From contig NZ_JABWQX020000001.1 in NCBI RefSeq assembly GCF_014268655.2, positions 1,518,001 to 1,582,000 of the forward strand: a stretch of 64,000 bases of DNA. The letters are read 5' to 3'. This document shows positions 27,250-36,770 of the stretch, in pieces. The DNA comes from Pseudomonas marvdashtae. GTDB lineage: Bacteria > Pseudomonadota > Gammaproteobacteria > Pseudomonadales > Pseudomonadaceae. Below the pieces are notes generated by a model. That model saw only the letters and a list, made by a program, of their open reading frames with translations. It did not search any database and was not told the origin of the DNA. Numbering within the stretch: the stretch's first letter is position 1; each line of letters starts with the position of its first letter. The translations under genes and the position numbers were made by a program.

Positions 27250-29561
27250 GCCACTTGCCCGATGATTTTGTCCTGAGCAACCTCAGCCGTCGTGGCTTCC
27301 TGAAAGGTGCGAGCGCCACCGGTGTGCTGGTGCTGGCGGCCACGTGGGGCCTGCCGGATGCCTTTGCCGAGGAAAAGAAATTTGGCGCCGAGGGCATGCC
27401 CAACGGCGCGGTCGACGACCCCAAGGTTTACGTGAGCATTGCCGCCGACGGCAGCGTGACGGTGATCTGCAACCGTTCCGAGATGGGCCAGGGTGTGCGC
27501 ACCAGCCTGAGCATGGTGGTGGCCGACGAACTGGACGCCGACTGGGCGCTGGTCAAGGTCAAGCAGGCACCGGCAGATGAGGCGCGCTTCGGCAACCAGG
27601 ACACCGACGGCTCGCGCAGCATGCGCCATTGGTACGAGCCGATGCGCCGTTGCGGTGCCGCCGCCCGGACCATGTTGGAACTGGCCGCCGCTGCACAATG
27701 GAACGTGCCGGTAGGCGAATGCCGCGCGCAGCTGCACAAAGTGGTGCACCAGCCTTCCGGGCGGGAGCTGGGTTATGGCGCCTTGGCTGCCGCCGCCAGT
27801 GCCTTGCCGGTGCCGGCCCGCGAGAGCCTGCGCCTCAAACAGCCTTCGGAATTTCGTTACATCGGCAAGGAGGCGACCCGTGCCATCGACGGCGCGGACA
27901 TCGTCAACGGTCGCGCAGTCTTCGGTGCCGACGTGCATTTCGACGGCATGCTCTATGCCGTCATCGCGCGTCCGCCGGTCTATGGCGGCAAGGTCAAGAG
28001 CGTCGACAGCAGCGCGGCGTTGAAAGTACCGGGCGTGGTCAAGGTGGTGCAGATCGAGGGGCGCCCATTGCCCTCCGAATTCCAACCTCTGGGCGGCGTG
28101 GCGGTGGTGGCGAAAAATACCTGGGCAGCGATCAAGGGCCGCGAAGCGCTGAAAATAGAGTGGGACGACGGCCCGAACGTCGGTTACGACTCCATCGCCT
28201 ACCGCAAGGAACTGGAAGCGGCTGCTCGCAAGCCTGGAAAAGTCTTGCGCAGCACCGGTGATCTCGATGGCGCATTGGCCAAGGCCGATTCGACGTTGGA
28301 GGCTTCATATTATCTGCCGCACCTGTCCCAGTCCCCCATGGAGCCGATGGTCGCCGTCGCCCGGTTCGAGGATGGCCACTGCGAAGCCTGGGCGCCGAGC
28401 CAGGCACCGCAGGTGACCCGCGAGCGCGTCGCCGAGCGCCTGGGCATCCCTTTCGAGAACGTCACGGTGAACATCACGTTGCTGGGCGGTGGCTTCGGGC
28501 GCAAGTCGAAACCCGATTTTGTCGTCGAAGCCGCCGTGCTCGCCAAGGAGTTTCCCGGCCAGGCGGTACGGGTGCAATGGACCCGCGAGGACGATATCCA
28601 TCACTCGTATTTCCACACTGTATCGGCCGAATACCTGAAGGCCAGCCTGAACAAGGACGGATTGCCCTCCGGTTGGCTGCATCGCACCGTGGCTCCGACC
28701 ATCACCGCGTTGTTCGCGCCGGGCATGACCCACGAAGCACCGTTCGAAGTGGGCATGGGCGTGACCAACATGGCTTACGCCGTTCCCAACATGCGCCTGG
28801 AAAATCCCGAGGCGGTGGCCCACACCCGGGTGGGCTGGTACCGCTCGGTGTCGAATATTCCCCACGGTTTTGCGATCCAGAGCTTCATCGACGAATTGGC
28901 CCACAAGGCCGGCCAGGATCCGCTGAAGTATCACCTCAAGTTGCTGGGGCCGGACCGCAAGATCAATCCGAACAGCCTGAACGACGATTGGAACTACGGC
29001 GAATCGCCCGAGCGTTATCCCATCGATACGGCGCGGATCCGTACCGTGCTGGAGACTGCCGCGAAAGCCGCCGGTTGGGGACGTGAATTGCCCAAGGGAA
29101 GGGGGTTGGGCCTGGCGGTGCATTACAGCTTTGTCACTTACGTCGCGGCGGCGATCGAAGTCGAGGTCAAGGATGACGGCACGGTGATGGTGCACAAGGC
29201 CGACATTGCCGTGGATTGTGGGCCACGGATCAACCCCGAGCGCATCCGCTCCCAGTTCGAAGGCGCCTGCGTCATGGGCTTGGGCAACGCGATGGTCGGC
29301 GAGATCAGCTTCAAGGACGGCAAGGTCCAGCAGGATAACTTCCACATGTACGAAGTGGCGCGCATGTCCCTGGCGCCCAAGGAAGTGGCGGTGCATCTGG
29401 TCACGCCGCCGGGTGAAGTTCCCTTGGGCGGCGTGGGTGAGCCAGGCGTGCCGCCGATCGCGCCGGCGCTGTGCAACGCGATTTTTGCTGCCACCGGCAA
29501 GCGTATCCGCGATCTGCCCGTGCGTTATCAGCTGCAAGGCTGGCAACAGGCCAAAGCCTGA
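27246..29561 (+). CDS. molybdopterin-binding subunit of a periplasmic oxidoreductase (IorB-like)
   Basis: 771 residues with a Tat signal: S14-R-R-G-F-L-K followed by a hydrophobic stretch and cleavage near DAFA (about 41). It is therefore exported folded, presumably with the small subunit as hitchhiker. The aldehyde oxidase/xanthine dehydrogenase Mo domain shows GGGFGRKSKPDF and the C-terminal GVGEPGVPPIAPA, whose Glu is the expected base. Family members hydroxylate N-heterocycles or oxidise aldehydes. No cytochrome c domain is fused and none is encoded next door, so the acceptor and substrate are unknown. Confidence 0.92.
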   Translation: MSHLPDDFVLSNLSRRGFLKGASATGVLVLAATWGLPDAFAEEKKFGAEGMPNGAVDDPKVYVSIAADGSVTVICNRSEMGQGVRTSLSMVVADELDADWALVKVKQAPADEARFGNQDTDGSRSMRHWYEPMRRCGAAARTMLELAAAAQWNVPVGECRAQLHKVVHQPSGRELGYGALAAAASALPVPARESLRLKQPSEFRYIGKEATRAIDGADIVNGRAVFGADVHFDGMLYAVIARPPVYGGKVKSVDSSAALKVPGVVKVVQIEGRPLPSEFQPLGGVAVVAKNTWAAIKGREALKIEWDDGPNVGYDSIAYRKELEAAARKPGKVLRSTGDLDGALAKADSTLEASYYLPHLSQSPMEPMVAVARFEDGHCEAWAPSQAPQVTRERVAERLGIPFENVTVNITLLGGGFGRKSKPDFVVEAAVLAKEFPGQAVRVQWTREDDIHHSYFHTVSAEYLKASLNKDGLPSGWLHRTVAPTITALFAPGMTHEAPFEVGMGVTNMAYAVPNMRLENPEAVAHTRVGWYRSVSNIPHGFAIQSFIDELAHKAGQDPLKYHLKLLGPDRKINPNSLNDDWNYGESPERYPIDTARIRTVLETAAKAAGWGRELPKGRGLGLAVHYSFVTYVAAAIEVEVKDDGTVMVHKADIAVDCGPRINPERIRSQFEGACVMGLGNAMVGEISFKDGKVQQDNFHMYEVARMSLAPKEVAVHLVTPPGEVPLGGVGEPGVPPIAPALCNAIFAATGKRIRDLPVRYQLQGWQQAKA

Positions 29562-30532
29562 TGGACAGCGTTGACCTGAATGTCCTGCGCAGCGTGCTGG
29601 AGTGGCGCCGCGCCGGGCAGCGCGTGGTGTTGTTCACCGTGGTCCAGACCTGGGGCACCGCGCCACGGCCTCCTGGCGCCATGCTGGCCCTGCGCGAGGA
29701 TGGCGTGGTAATCGGTTCGGTGTCGGGCGGTTGTGTCGAGGATGACTTGATCGCCCGGCTGCACGACGGCCGAATTCCGGCGGACGGTCCGCCGGTGCAA
29801 CTGATCACCTATGGCGTCACCCGCGAGGAGGCGGCGCGCTTCGGCCTGCCGTGCGGCGGCACCTTGCGCCTGACGGAAGAGCGAGTGGGCGATCCCCAGT
29901 GGATCAGCGACTTGCTGGAGCGTTGCGAGGCCCATGAGATTGTCGCCCGGGAATTGACCATCGCCACCGGTAGCGTGTCGTTGGTGCCGGCCAGTAAAAG
30001 CGATGCTTTAGTGTTTGATGGCGAGACACTGCGGGCAATTTATGGCCCGCGTTGGCGGCTGCTGTTGATCGGCGCTGGACAGCTGTCCCGTTACGTCGCG
30101 GAGATGGCCCGACTGCTGGATTTCGAAGTGCTGATCTGCGATCCGCGCAAGGAATTCGTCTACGGCTGGGAGGAGCAGCACGGCCGCTTCGTGACCGGCA
30201 TGCCCGACGAAGCGGTGCTGAGCATCCAGACGGATGAGCGCACGGCGATCGTGGCGCTGACCCATGATCCGCGCCTGGACGACATGGCCTTGTTGACCGC
30301 CCTCGATTCCAAGGCCTTTTATGTGGGCGCCCTGGGGTCGCGGGTCAACAGCCAGAAACGCCGGGACAACCTGGCTCAGCTAGGCTTGTCGGCACAGGCC
30401 ATCGAACGGCTGCATGGCCCTATCGGCTTGCACATCGGCAGCCACACACCCGCGGAAATCGCCTTGTCGTTGCTGGCGGAAATCGTTGCCATCAAAAATG
30501 GCATCGAACTGCGTCAAAAGAAACCGCTGTAA
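29561..30532 (+). CDS. XdhC/CoxI family molybdenum-cofactor maturation factor
   Basis: 323 residues from ATG 29561 (TGATG overlap with the large subunit). The N-terminal CoxI domain has SVSGGCVEDDLI with the conserved Cys near 55. The C-terminal Rossmann fold has LLIGAGQLSRYVAEMARL and FYVGALGSR...R. XdhC-type proteins bind Moco, promote its sulfuration and insert it into xanthine-dehydrogenase-type enzymes, which suits its place in this operon. Confidence 0.92.
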   Translation: MDSVDLNVLRSVLEWRRAGQRVVLFTVVQTWGTAPRPPGAMLALREDGVVIGSVSGGCVEDDLIARLHDGRIPADGPPVQLITYGVTREEAARFGLPCGGTLRLTEERVGDPQWISDLLERCEAHEIVARELTIATGSVSLVPASKSDALVFDGETLRAIYGPRWRLLLIGAGQLSRYVAEMARLLDFEVLICDPRKEFVYGWEEQHGRFVTGMPDEAVLSIQTDERTAIVALTHDPRLDDMALLTALDSKAFYVGALGSRVNSQKRRDNLAQLGLSAQAIERLHGPIGLHIGSHTPAEIALSLLAEIVAIKNGIELRQKKPL

Positions 30533-30550
30533 GCCACAAAGGAGCAGGTT

Positions 30551-31141
30551 ATGACTGGGTCCATTGGCGTGATCATTCTTGCGGCGGGATCGGGTCGCCG
30601 TTTCCGTGAGGTTGTCGGTGCCGACAAGGATAAGTTGCTGGCGGATTGCACCGGGCGTGACGGTGCGGTGCGCTCAGTGATCGAACATGTGCTGGTCAAT
30701 TTACCGTCCTCCCTGGAAAAGCGCGTGCTGGTGACCCGCAACGATCGTCCGCAGGCCATTCGCATGGCCCAGGCCTACGGGTGCGATTACGTGGAGCTGG
30801 ACTCGCCCGGCCTGGGCGACAGCATTGCCGCCGGCGTCCAGGCGTGCCCGGACCTTGACGGCTGGCTGGTCGTGTTGGGCGACATGCCTTTCATTTTGCC
30901 GTCGAGCTTCGAACGGGTGGTGGCGGGGATGCGCGAGGAGGGCATCAGCGTGCCGGTGCTTGCCGGGGAGTATGGGCATCCGGTGGGATTTGGTCGCGCG
31001 TTGGGTCCGCAACTGATGGCCTTGACTGGTGATCGCGGCGCCAAGGTGCTGTTCGCCGGGGCGCACGTGGTCCAAGTGCCGGTGGACGATGCGGGTGTGA
31101 CGTGGGATGTCGATGTGCCTGAGGCACTGGTTTTTAGATAA
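30551..31141 (+). CDS. MobA/MocA-like nucleotidyltransferase
   Basis: 196 residues. The N-terminus GVIILAAGSGRRFRE is the NTP-transferase P-loop-like motif, followed by VVLGDMPFI with the metal-binding Asp and GHPVGFGRALGPQL. Proteins of this group next to XdhC convert Mo-molybdopterin to the cytosine dinucleotide (MocA) used by XDH-family enzymes, so it probably makes the cofactor form for the IorAB-like enzyme. It has a clear AAGGAG SD and ends at a strong shared terminator. Confidence 0.88.
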   Translation: MTGSIGVIILAAGSGRRFREVVGADKDKLLADCTGRDGAVRSVIEHVLVNLPSSLEKRVLVTRNDRPQAIRMAQAYGCDYVELDSPGLGDSIAAGVQACPDLDGWLVVLGDMPFILPSSFERVVAGMREEGISVPVLAGEYGHPVGFGRALGPQLMALTGDRGAKVLFAGAHVVQVPVDDAGVTWDVDVPEALVFR

Positions 31142-31168
31142 CTCACTCGGTCAGATCCACTGAGGCAT

Positions 31169-31206
31169 AAAAAAACCCCGCCTGGCATTACCAGGCGGGG
31201 TTTTTT
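31169..31206. terminator. bidirectional terminator between the molybdoenzyme operon and rne
   Basis: Seven As, stem CCCCGCCTGG / CCAGGCGGGG with loop CATTA, then six Ts. Usable by the plus-strand MobA-like gene and by the minus-strand rne. Confidence 0.95.
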
Positions 31207-31220
31207 ACTGGGCGGTGGAA

Positions 31221-34200
31221 TCAGGCGTGAGGTTTAGGCTCGTGCTCTTTTTCCAGGGCTTCAGGGTGGTGCGGTGCAACTTCTTCAGCGGACTGCTGAG
31301 GTTCGTCGATCGCCGGCTCTGCTGCGGTTTCAGCAACCGGGGCAGGGGCTTCGACGACTTCCACGGCTGGCGCCGGTTCGGCGGCAGGCGCCTGGGCAGC
31401 GGCAGCGGCGGCCTGTTCGGCTTCCTTCTGCAGACGCTCGGCTTCACGCTTGCGACGGCGCACTTCACGCGGATCGTTCGGAGCGCGGCCATTCGGAGCC
31501 AAGGCGCTGACAGGTGCAGGTGCCTCAACCGGGGCCGGAGCCTCGACAACCGCAGGAGCCTCGATCACGGGCGCAGGCTCTTCCACCGGGGCAGCTTCGA
31601 CCACCGGCTCGATCACTTGCGCTTCGACGGTTTTCACTGGCTCAGGCTCGGCGACTGGCGCTGGCGCCGCGGGTTCTGCGTTCCAGTTGAACGTCGTCTG
31701 CTCTTCACGCACAGGCTCGGGTGCAACTTCCTCGGCCGGGGTTTCCTGCGCTACAGCTTCGACGGCAGGTTCGGCGACGGCCACTGGCTGCTCGACGACC
31801 GGTGCTGGCTCGGCGGCTTGGGCTTCAGGCTCGGCGTCGGGAACCGGTGCGAGTTCCACTTCTGGCGAAGCGGTGGTTTGCACTGGCGTGGTCGCTTCGA
31901 CGACTGGCGCTTCAACCGGGGCATCTTCCACCGCAGCGGTGGCGCGTTCAGCCTGCTCGTGTGCCTGGGCTTCGGCCGGGGCGCTGATCGCGCTGCTGGC
32001 CACTGCCGCAGTGACGGCCAGGCCTGCGGCCAGATCCGCGCCACTTGGCGCTTCGGCGTTCTCGGCGGATTCGGACTCTTCCGAACCCTCGATCACGTTG
32101 CCATTAGCATCACGTTGACGCTCGCGGCGGTTGCTGCGACGACGCTGGCCACGGGAGCGGCGGCGTGGACGATCGCCTTCGGCGTTGTCCTGGCCGTCTT
32201 CCTGCAACTGCTCTTCGCTGTTCAGCACTTCTTCTTCGCTGGCAGCGGCTGCCTCCTCGACGCGTGGTTGACGCTCTTCACGCGGCTGACGCGGTGCGCG
32301 TTCTTCGCGAGGCTGGCGGGCCGGGCGCTCTTCAGCCGGTGCGGCGCCAGCGGCGGCGGGTGCGGCATCCAGTGGCTCACGCAGTTCGCGGACACGTTCT
32401 TCACGCTCGCCACGCGGCTTGCGGTCTTCACGCGGTGCGCGCGGCTGACGCTCTTCACGTGGTGGGCGCGGTGCGCGCTCTTCACGGGCTACGGTTGGAG
32501 TCGCTGGCGTTTCCTCGCGGGCTTCGCGTGGCTGGCGTTCTTCACGCGGCTCACGTGGCGCGCGCTCTTCACGCGGTGCACGTTCTTCGCGCGGCTTGCG
32601 CTCTTCGTCGCGACGACCGTTGCGGTTGCGGGTCTGCTGGCGACCATTGCGACGTTCTTCGTTGCGGGCTGGACGCTCGGTGGCGGCAGGCTTGGCGACA
32701 ACGGCAGGGGTCGCTGGCTCTTCCTTGGTGGCGAACAGGCTGACCAGCGACTTCACCAGGCCCTTGAACAGGCTTGGTTCTGGCACGGCGGCGGGTGCGG
32801 CAACCGGGGCGGAGACTTCGCTCGGGACCGGAGCGTTGGCGCGGGCTGGGGCGGTCTTGACCGCCGCTTCCTGGCGAACCAGGGTGCGAGTGGCGGCGGC
32901 GGCCGGCTGGACTTCTTCCACTTCGGCGGCGGCAGCGGCGATTTCGTAGCTGGACTGGTTGGTGTGGGCTTCCGGGCTGTCATCGCGCAGGCGCTGCACT
33001 TCGAAGTGCGGCGTCTCGAGGTGATCGTTCGGCAGGATGACGATACGGGCACGGGTGCGCAGTTCGATCTTGGTGATCGAGTTGCGTTTTTCGTTGAGCA
33101 GGAACGCGGCCACCGGGATCGGGACCTGGGCGCGGACTTCGGCGGTGCGGTCTTTCAGGGCTTCTTCTTCGATCAGGCGCAGGATTGCCAGGGACAGCGA
33201 TTCAACGTCACGGATGATGCCGGTGCCGTTGCAGCGAGGGCAAACGATGCCGCTGCTTTCACCCAGCGATGGACGCAGGCGCTGACGGGACATTTCCAGC
33301 AGGCCGAAACGCGAGATACGACCGACCTGTACGCGGGCGCGGTCGGCTTCCAGGCACTCACGGACCTTCTCTTCCACGGCGCGCTGGTTCTTGGCCGGGG
33401 TCATGTCGATGAAATCGATGACGATCAGGCCGCCAATGTCGCGCAGGCGCAACTGACGGGCGATTTCTTCAGCGGCTTCAAGGTTGGTCTGCAGGGCGGT
33501 TTCTTCGATGTCGCTGCCTTTGGTGGCGCGCGCCGAGTTGATGTCGATGGACACCAGGGCCTCGGTCGGATCGATGACGATGGAGCCGCCGGACGGCAGT
33601 TCGACGACGCGCTGGAAGGCGGTCTCGATCTGGCTTTCGATCTGGAAACGGTTGAACAGCGGAACGCTGTCTTCGTAGAGCTTGATCTTGCTCGCGTACT
33701 GCGGCATCACCTGGCGAATGAAAGTCAGGGCTTCGTCCTGGGCTTCGACGCTGTCGATCAGCACTTCGCCGATGTCCTGGCGCAGGTAGTCGCGGATGGC
33801 GCGGATGATCACGTTGCTTTCCTGGTAGATCAGGAATGGCGCGGAGCGATCCAGCGAGGCTTCTTTGATGGCGGTCCACAGCTGCAGCAGGTAATCGAGG
33901 TCCCACTGCATTTCTTCGCTGCTGCGGCCCAGGCCGGCAGTGCGCACGATCAGGCCCATGTCGGCAGGTGCGACCAGGCCGTTGAGGGCTTCGCGCAGTT
34001 CGTTGCGCTCTTCGCCTTCGATGCGGCGGGAGATACCACCGGCACGCGGGTTGTTCGGCATCAGGACCAGGTAACGGCCGGCGAGGCTGATGAAGGTGGT
34101 CAGGGCGGCGCCCTTGTTGCCACGTTCTTCTTTTTCGACCTGGACGATGACTTCCTGGCCTTCGCTCAGGACGTCCTTGATGTTGACGCGGCCTTCAGGG

Positions 34201-34442
34201 GCCTTCTTGAAGTATTCGCGGGAGATTTCTTTGAGGGGCAGGAAGCCGTGGCGCTCGGAGCCGAAATCGACAAAGGCAGCCTCAAGGCTTGGTTCGATGC
34301 GAGTAATCCGGCCTTTATAGATGTTGGCCTTCTTCTGCTCGCGTGCACCGGATTCGATATCCAGGTCGTAGAGGCGCTGGCCGTCTACCAGTGCAACACG
34401 CAACTCTTCGGGTTGAGTTGCGTTAATCAGCATTCTTTTCAT
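31221..34442 (-). CDS. rne: ribonuclease E
   Basis: 1073 residues from [10 protein letters not shown], the canonical start. It is the essential endonuclease of mRNA decay and rRNA/tRNA processing and scaffold of the degradosome. The N-terminal half has the S1 domain (about 37-120), catalytic Asp residues in [10 protein letters not shown] and VIDFIDM, and zinc-link CPRC. An amphipathic membrane-targeting helix [14 protein letters not shown] lies near 556-569. The C-terminal half is disordered: Arg/Glu/Pro repeats ([12 protein letters not shown]), then Ala/Pro/Val/Glu-rich. No SD is visible upstream of the start. Confidence 0.96.
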   Translation of the reverse strand: MKRMLINATQPEELRVALVDGQRLYDLDIESGAREQKKANIYKGRITRIEPSLEAAFVDFGSERHGFLPLKEISREYFKKAPEGRVNIKDVLSEGQEVIVQVEKEERGNKGAALTTFISLAGRYLVLMPNNPRAGGISRRIEGEERNELREALNGLVAPADMGLIVRTAGLGRSSEEMQWDLDYLLQLWTAIKEASLDRSAPFLIYQESNVIIRAIRDYLRQDIGEVLIDSVEAQDEALTFIRQVMPQYASKIKLYEDSVPLFNRFQIESQIETAFQRVVELPSGGSIVIDPTEALVSIDINSARATKGSDIEETALQTNLEAAEEIARQLRLRDIGGLIVIDFIDMTPAKNQRAVEEKVRECLEADRARVQVGRISRFGLLEMSRQRLRPSLGESSGIVCPRCNGTGIIRDVESLSLAILRLIEEEALKDRTAEVRAQVPIPVAAFLLNEKRNSITKIELRTRARIVILPNDHLETPHFEVQRLRDDSPEAHTNQSSYEIAAAAAEVEEVQPAAAATRTLVRQEAAVKTAPARANAPVPSEVSAPVAAPAAVPEPSLFKGLVKSLVSLFATKEEPATPAVVAKPAATERPARNEERRNGRQQTRNRNGRRDEERKPREERAPREERAPREPREERQPREAREETPATPTVAREERAPRPPREERQPRAPREDRKPRGEREERVRELREPLDAAPAAAGAAPAEERPARQPREERAPRQPREERQPRVEEAAAASEEEVLNSEEQLQEDGQDNAEGDRPRRRSRGQRRRSNRRERQRDANGNVIEGSEESESAENAEAPSGADLAAGLAVTAAVASSAISAPAEAQAHEQAERATAAVEDAPVEAPVVEATTPVQTTASPEVELAPVPDAEPEAQAAEPAPVVEQPVAVAEPAVEAVAQETPAEEVAPEPVREEQTTFNWNAEPAAPAPVAEPEPVKTVEAQVIEPVVEAAPVEEPAPVIEAPAVVEAPAPVEAPAPVSALAPNGRAPNDPREVRRRKREAERLQKEAEQAAAAAAQAPAAEPAPAVEVVEAPAPVAETAAEPAIDEPQQSAEEVAPHHPEALEKEHEPKPHA

Positions 34443-34804
34443 GTAGTACCGTCGGTTTCCGGGCTGCCGGAAACGGCGTTCGGCACACACGACTTCTCAC
34501 GGTCGGTGTCAGGTGCGTCCTGGCAATGGCGAGGCCATTCCAGTGTCCAGCGAGTTCGGCCCAATGATGGCGAAGTCGCGACGGACGCGTCCTGCTTGCT
34601 GGTACTCAAGCACTCAGTCAGGAGGAGGAATCAACCGGCGCCTGTGGACGAGATGAAGCGTCTAAATATAAGCCTAGTGCTACACAGTCCGACGGTTGTA
34701 CATCTCCACCCTACACGTATCCCTGATAATTCGGGTGCTGCCGCGCGCAGAATCCGCAGCGGGTTGGCATTTACCGTGAGCTCCGAAAGGGGAGGTCACG
34801 CATC
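34443..34804 (-). promoter_or_regulatory. long rne 5' leader with a start-proximal hairpin
   Basis: Between rne and the divergent rluC are 699 bases. Just upstream of the rne start (34455-34474) is a perfect stem GTTTCCGG / CCGGAAAC with a four-base loop, leaving only 12 bases before the ATG and no purine-rich SD. E. coli rne is autoregulated through hairpins in a long 5' UTR; an analogous role here is inference. The rest of this stretch has no gene I can support. Confidence 0.5.
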
Positions 34805-34981
34805 ATGGCTAATTTAGGCGTTGTTTCCGAAGCTCTCGCTCGGGGTCGTCTTCGGCTGACTGCACTTTGTGAACTGGCCGTGAATGTGGCGCGCAATGCG
34901 AGTCAAAACTCTGCTTTGCGGCGTATTTCAGGCCTCATGTCACCTGCGCTCGTTGCACCCGTAGACTCTACCGTTACGTAG
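34805..34981 (+). CDS. candidate 58-residue small protein
   Basis: ATG GCT AAT... to TAG, 58 codons (MANLGVVSEALARGRLRL... to APVDSTVT), preceded by an almost ideal GGGGAGG with nine-base spacing. It lies in the rne-rluC divergent gap on the rluC strand. Against coding: third codon positions are far less GC-rich than in neighbours, and no family or membrane segment is recognised. It could be a small protein or a leader peptide. A GATAAT box at 34725-34730 might be part of its promoter. Confidence 0.35.
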   Translation: MANLGVVSEALARGRLRLTALCELAVNVARNASQNSALRRISGLMSPALVAPVDSTVT

Positions 34982-35128
34982 CAAAAGCCCCGTAGGACGG
35001 CCTCTCGTCCTCGTGAATTGCGTTGGTCAGGGCCGGTTTTTGACCGCTAGTCCGCTGTCCAGCCACTTTTGGCGGCGTTCGCGACTATAGCAGCAATGAT
35101 TAAGTGCTTCAATTCCATAAAAAATTGT

Positions 35129-35134
35129 TATGAT
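35129..35134 (+). promoter_or_regulatory. rluC -10 box (TATGAT)
   Basis: TATGAT lies only seven bases before the rluC ATG at 35142, with a poor -35. If it is the -10, the transcript starts at or within a base or two of the initiation codon. Confidence 0.4.
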
Positions 35135-35141
35135 CGCCGCC

Positions 35142-36098
35142 ATGACAACTACTGCCCCTTCGACCCCTGGCGTTCAACTGCTCGAGGTCTCGCCGGAATA
35201 TGCCGGCCAACGAATCGATAATTTCCTGCTGGCCCGGCTCAAAGGCGTGCCCAAGACCTTGATCTACCGCATTTTGCGCAAAGGCGAAGTGCGGGTGAAC
35301 AAAGGTCGGATCAAGCCCGAATACAAGCTCCAGGCCGGCGACGTCGTGCGCGTGCCACCGGTTCGCGTGCCCGAGCGCGATGAGCCGGTACCGCTGGCCC
35401 AGGGATTGTTGCAGCGCCTTGAAGCCTCGATCGTCTATGAAGACAAGGCGCTGATCGTGGTCAACAAGCCCGCGGGTATCGCGGTCCACGGCGGCAGCGG
35501 CCTGAGCTTCGGGGTGATCGAAGCCTTTCGTCAATTGCGTCCGGATACCAAGGAGCTGGAACTGGTCCATCGCCTGGATCGCGACACCTCCGGTCTGCTG
35601 ATGATCGCCAAGAAGCGCAGCATGCTGCGGCATCTGCACGAGCAGTTGCGCGGCGATGGCGTCGACAAGCGCTACATGGCGCTGGTGCGTGGTCGTTGGG
35701 ATACCTCCGTAAAGCAGGTCCGTGCGCCGTTGCTCAAGAGCAATCTGCGTTCGGGCGAGCGCATGGTGGAAGTCAACGAGGAGGGCAAGGAGGCGCTGAC
35801 CGTGTTCAAGGTGCTCCGGCGCTTCGGCGACTTTGCCACCATGGTCGAAGCCAAGCCGGTCACCGGGCGGACTCACCAGATCCGTGTCCACACCCTGCAT
35901 GCCGGGCATTGCATCGCCGGTGACAGCAAATACGGCGATGACGATTTCACCAAGGAAATTCGCGACCTGGGCGGCAAGCGCCTGTTTCTGCACGCCTACA
36001 TGCTGACTGTGCCGCTGCCTGATGGCGGCGAGTTGAAGTTGCAGGCTCCCGTGGATGAAATGTGGGCCAAGACCGTGGAGCGGCTGAGTGCATCCTGA
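35142..36098 (+). CDS. rluC: 23S rRNA pseudouridine(955/2504/2580) synthase
   Basis: 318 residues from [10 protein letters not shown]. The S4 RNA-binding domain (about 16-75) is followed by the RluA-type catalytic domain with [16 protein letters not shown] (catalytic Asp). It modifies 23S rRNA uridines. The chosen start removes four codons from the longer ATG at 35130, which overlaps the TATGAT box; neither has an SD. Divergent from rne as in E. coli and P. aeruginosa; its end overlaps the HAD gene by 11 bases. Confidence 0.94.
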   Translation: MTTTAPSTPGVQLLEVSPEYAGQRIDNFLLARLKGVPKTLIYRILRKGEVRVNKGRIKPEYKLQAGDVVRVPPVRVPERDEPVPLAQGLLQRLEASIVYEDKALIVVNKPAGIAVHGGSGLSFGVIEAFRQLRPDTKELELVHRLDRDTSGLLMIAKKRSMLRHLHEQLRGDGVDKRYMALVRGRWDTSVKQVRAPLLKSNLRSGERMVEVNEEGKEALTVFKVLRRFGDFATMVEAKPVTGRTHQIRVHTLHAGHCIAGDSKYGDDDFTKEIRDLGGKRLFLHAYMLTVPLPDGGELKLQAPVDEMWAKTVERLSAS

Positions 36099-36750
36099 CT
36101 ACAAGCTGTTGATATTCGATTGGGACGGCACTCTGGCGAACTCCATTGGTCGGATCGTGGAGTCCATGCATATCGCGGCTGACCGTGCGGGTTTCGCGCG
36201 GCGTGACGACTATGCGGTGAAGGGCATCATCGGCCTCGGGTTGCCAGAGGCGATCCGCAGCCTCTACCCGGACATCGATGGCGATGGGTTGGTTATTTTC
36301 CGCCAGCATTACGCCGATCACTACATTGCCTTGGAGGCCGAGCCTTCGCCGCTGTTCGATGGCGTGGCGGACACGCTCCAGCTTCTGCGGGGCGAGGGCT
36401 ATCGCATGGCCGTCGCGACCGGCAAGGCCAGGCGTGGGCTGGATCGGGTATTGAAAGCCCACGGTTGGGACGATTATTTCGACATCACCCGTGCTGCGGA
36501 TGAAACCGCCAGCAAGCCGCATCCGCTGATGCTTGAGCAAATCCTGGCTCATTGCGGTGTGCAGGCTGGGCAGGCGCTGATGGTGGGGGACTCGTCGTTC
36601 GACCTGCAAATGGCGCGTAACGCCGGCATGAGTTCGGTGGCTGTCAGTTACGGCGCGCAGACAATCGAGGCATTGAAGGCTTTTGAGCCATGCCTGGCGA
36701 TTGACCATTTTCCTGAGTTGCACGCCTGGTTGAGCCGGCGTGCCGATTAA
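36088..36750 (+). CDS. HAD-family hydrolase (phosphoglycolate phosphatase-like)
   Basis: 220 residues from a GTG inside the rluC end. HAD motif [11 protein letters not shown] (nucleophile Asp near residue 10), motif II VATGK, motif III lysine in SKPHP, motif [13 protein letters not shown]. The alpha-helical cap (about 20-85) resembles Gph/PGMB-type phosphatases. The exact phosphoester substrate is unknown. Co-transcribed with rluC and sppA. Confidence 0.9.
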   Translation: MHPDYKLLIFDWDGTLANSIGRIVESMHIAADRAGFARRDDYAVKGIIGLGLPEAIRSLYPDIDGDGLVIFRQHYADHYIALEAEPSPLFDGVADTLQLLRGEGYRMAVATGKARRGLDRVLKAHGWDDYFDITRAADETASKPHPLMLEQILAHCGVQAGQALMVGDSSFDLQMARNAGMSSVAVSYGAQTIEALKAFEPCLAIDHFPELHAWLSRRAD

Positions 36751-36770
36751 GTTTTGACGGGGATGCATGC

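Noticed and set aside
31215..34817. 1200-codon plus-strand open frame antisense to rne
   Set aside because: It mirrors the Arg/Glu/Pro/Ala-repeat codons of RNase E, giving Phe/Arg/Ala low-complexity sequence with no domain and no SD. A GC-rich antisense artefact.
34653..34817. 54-codon frame MKRLNISLVL... upstream of the small ORF
   Set aside because: The GGAGGAGGAA tract is 24 bases from the ATG, too far for an SD, and the frame overlaps the better-supported 34805 ORF.
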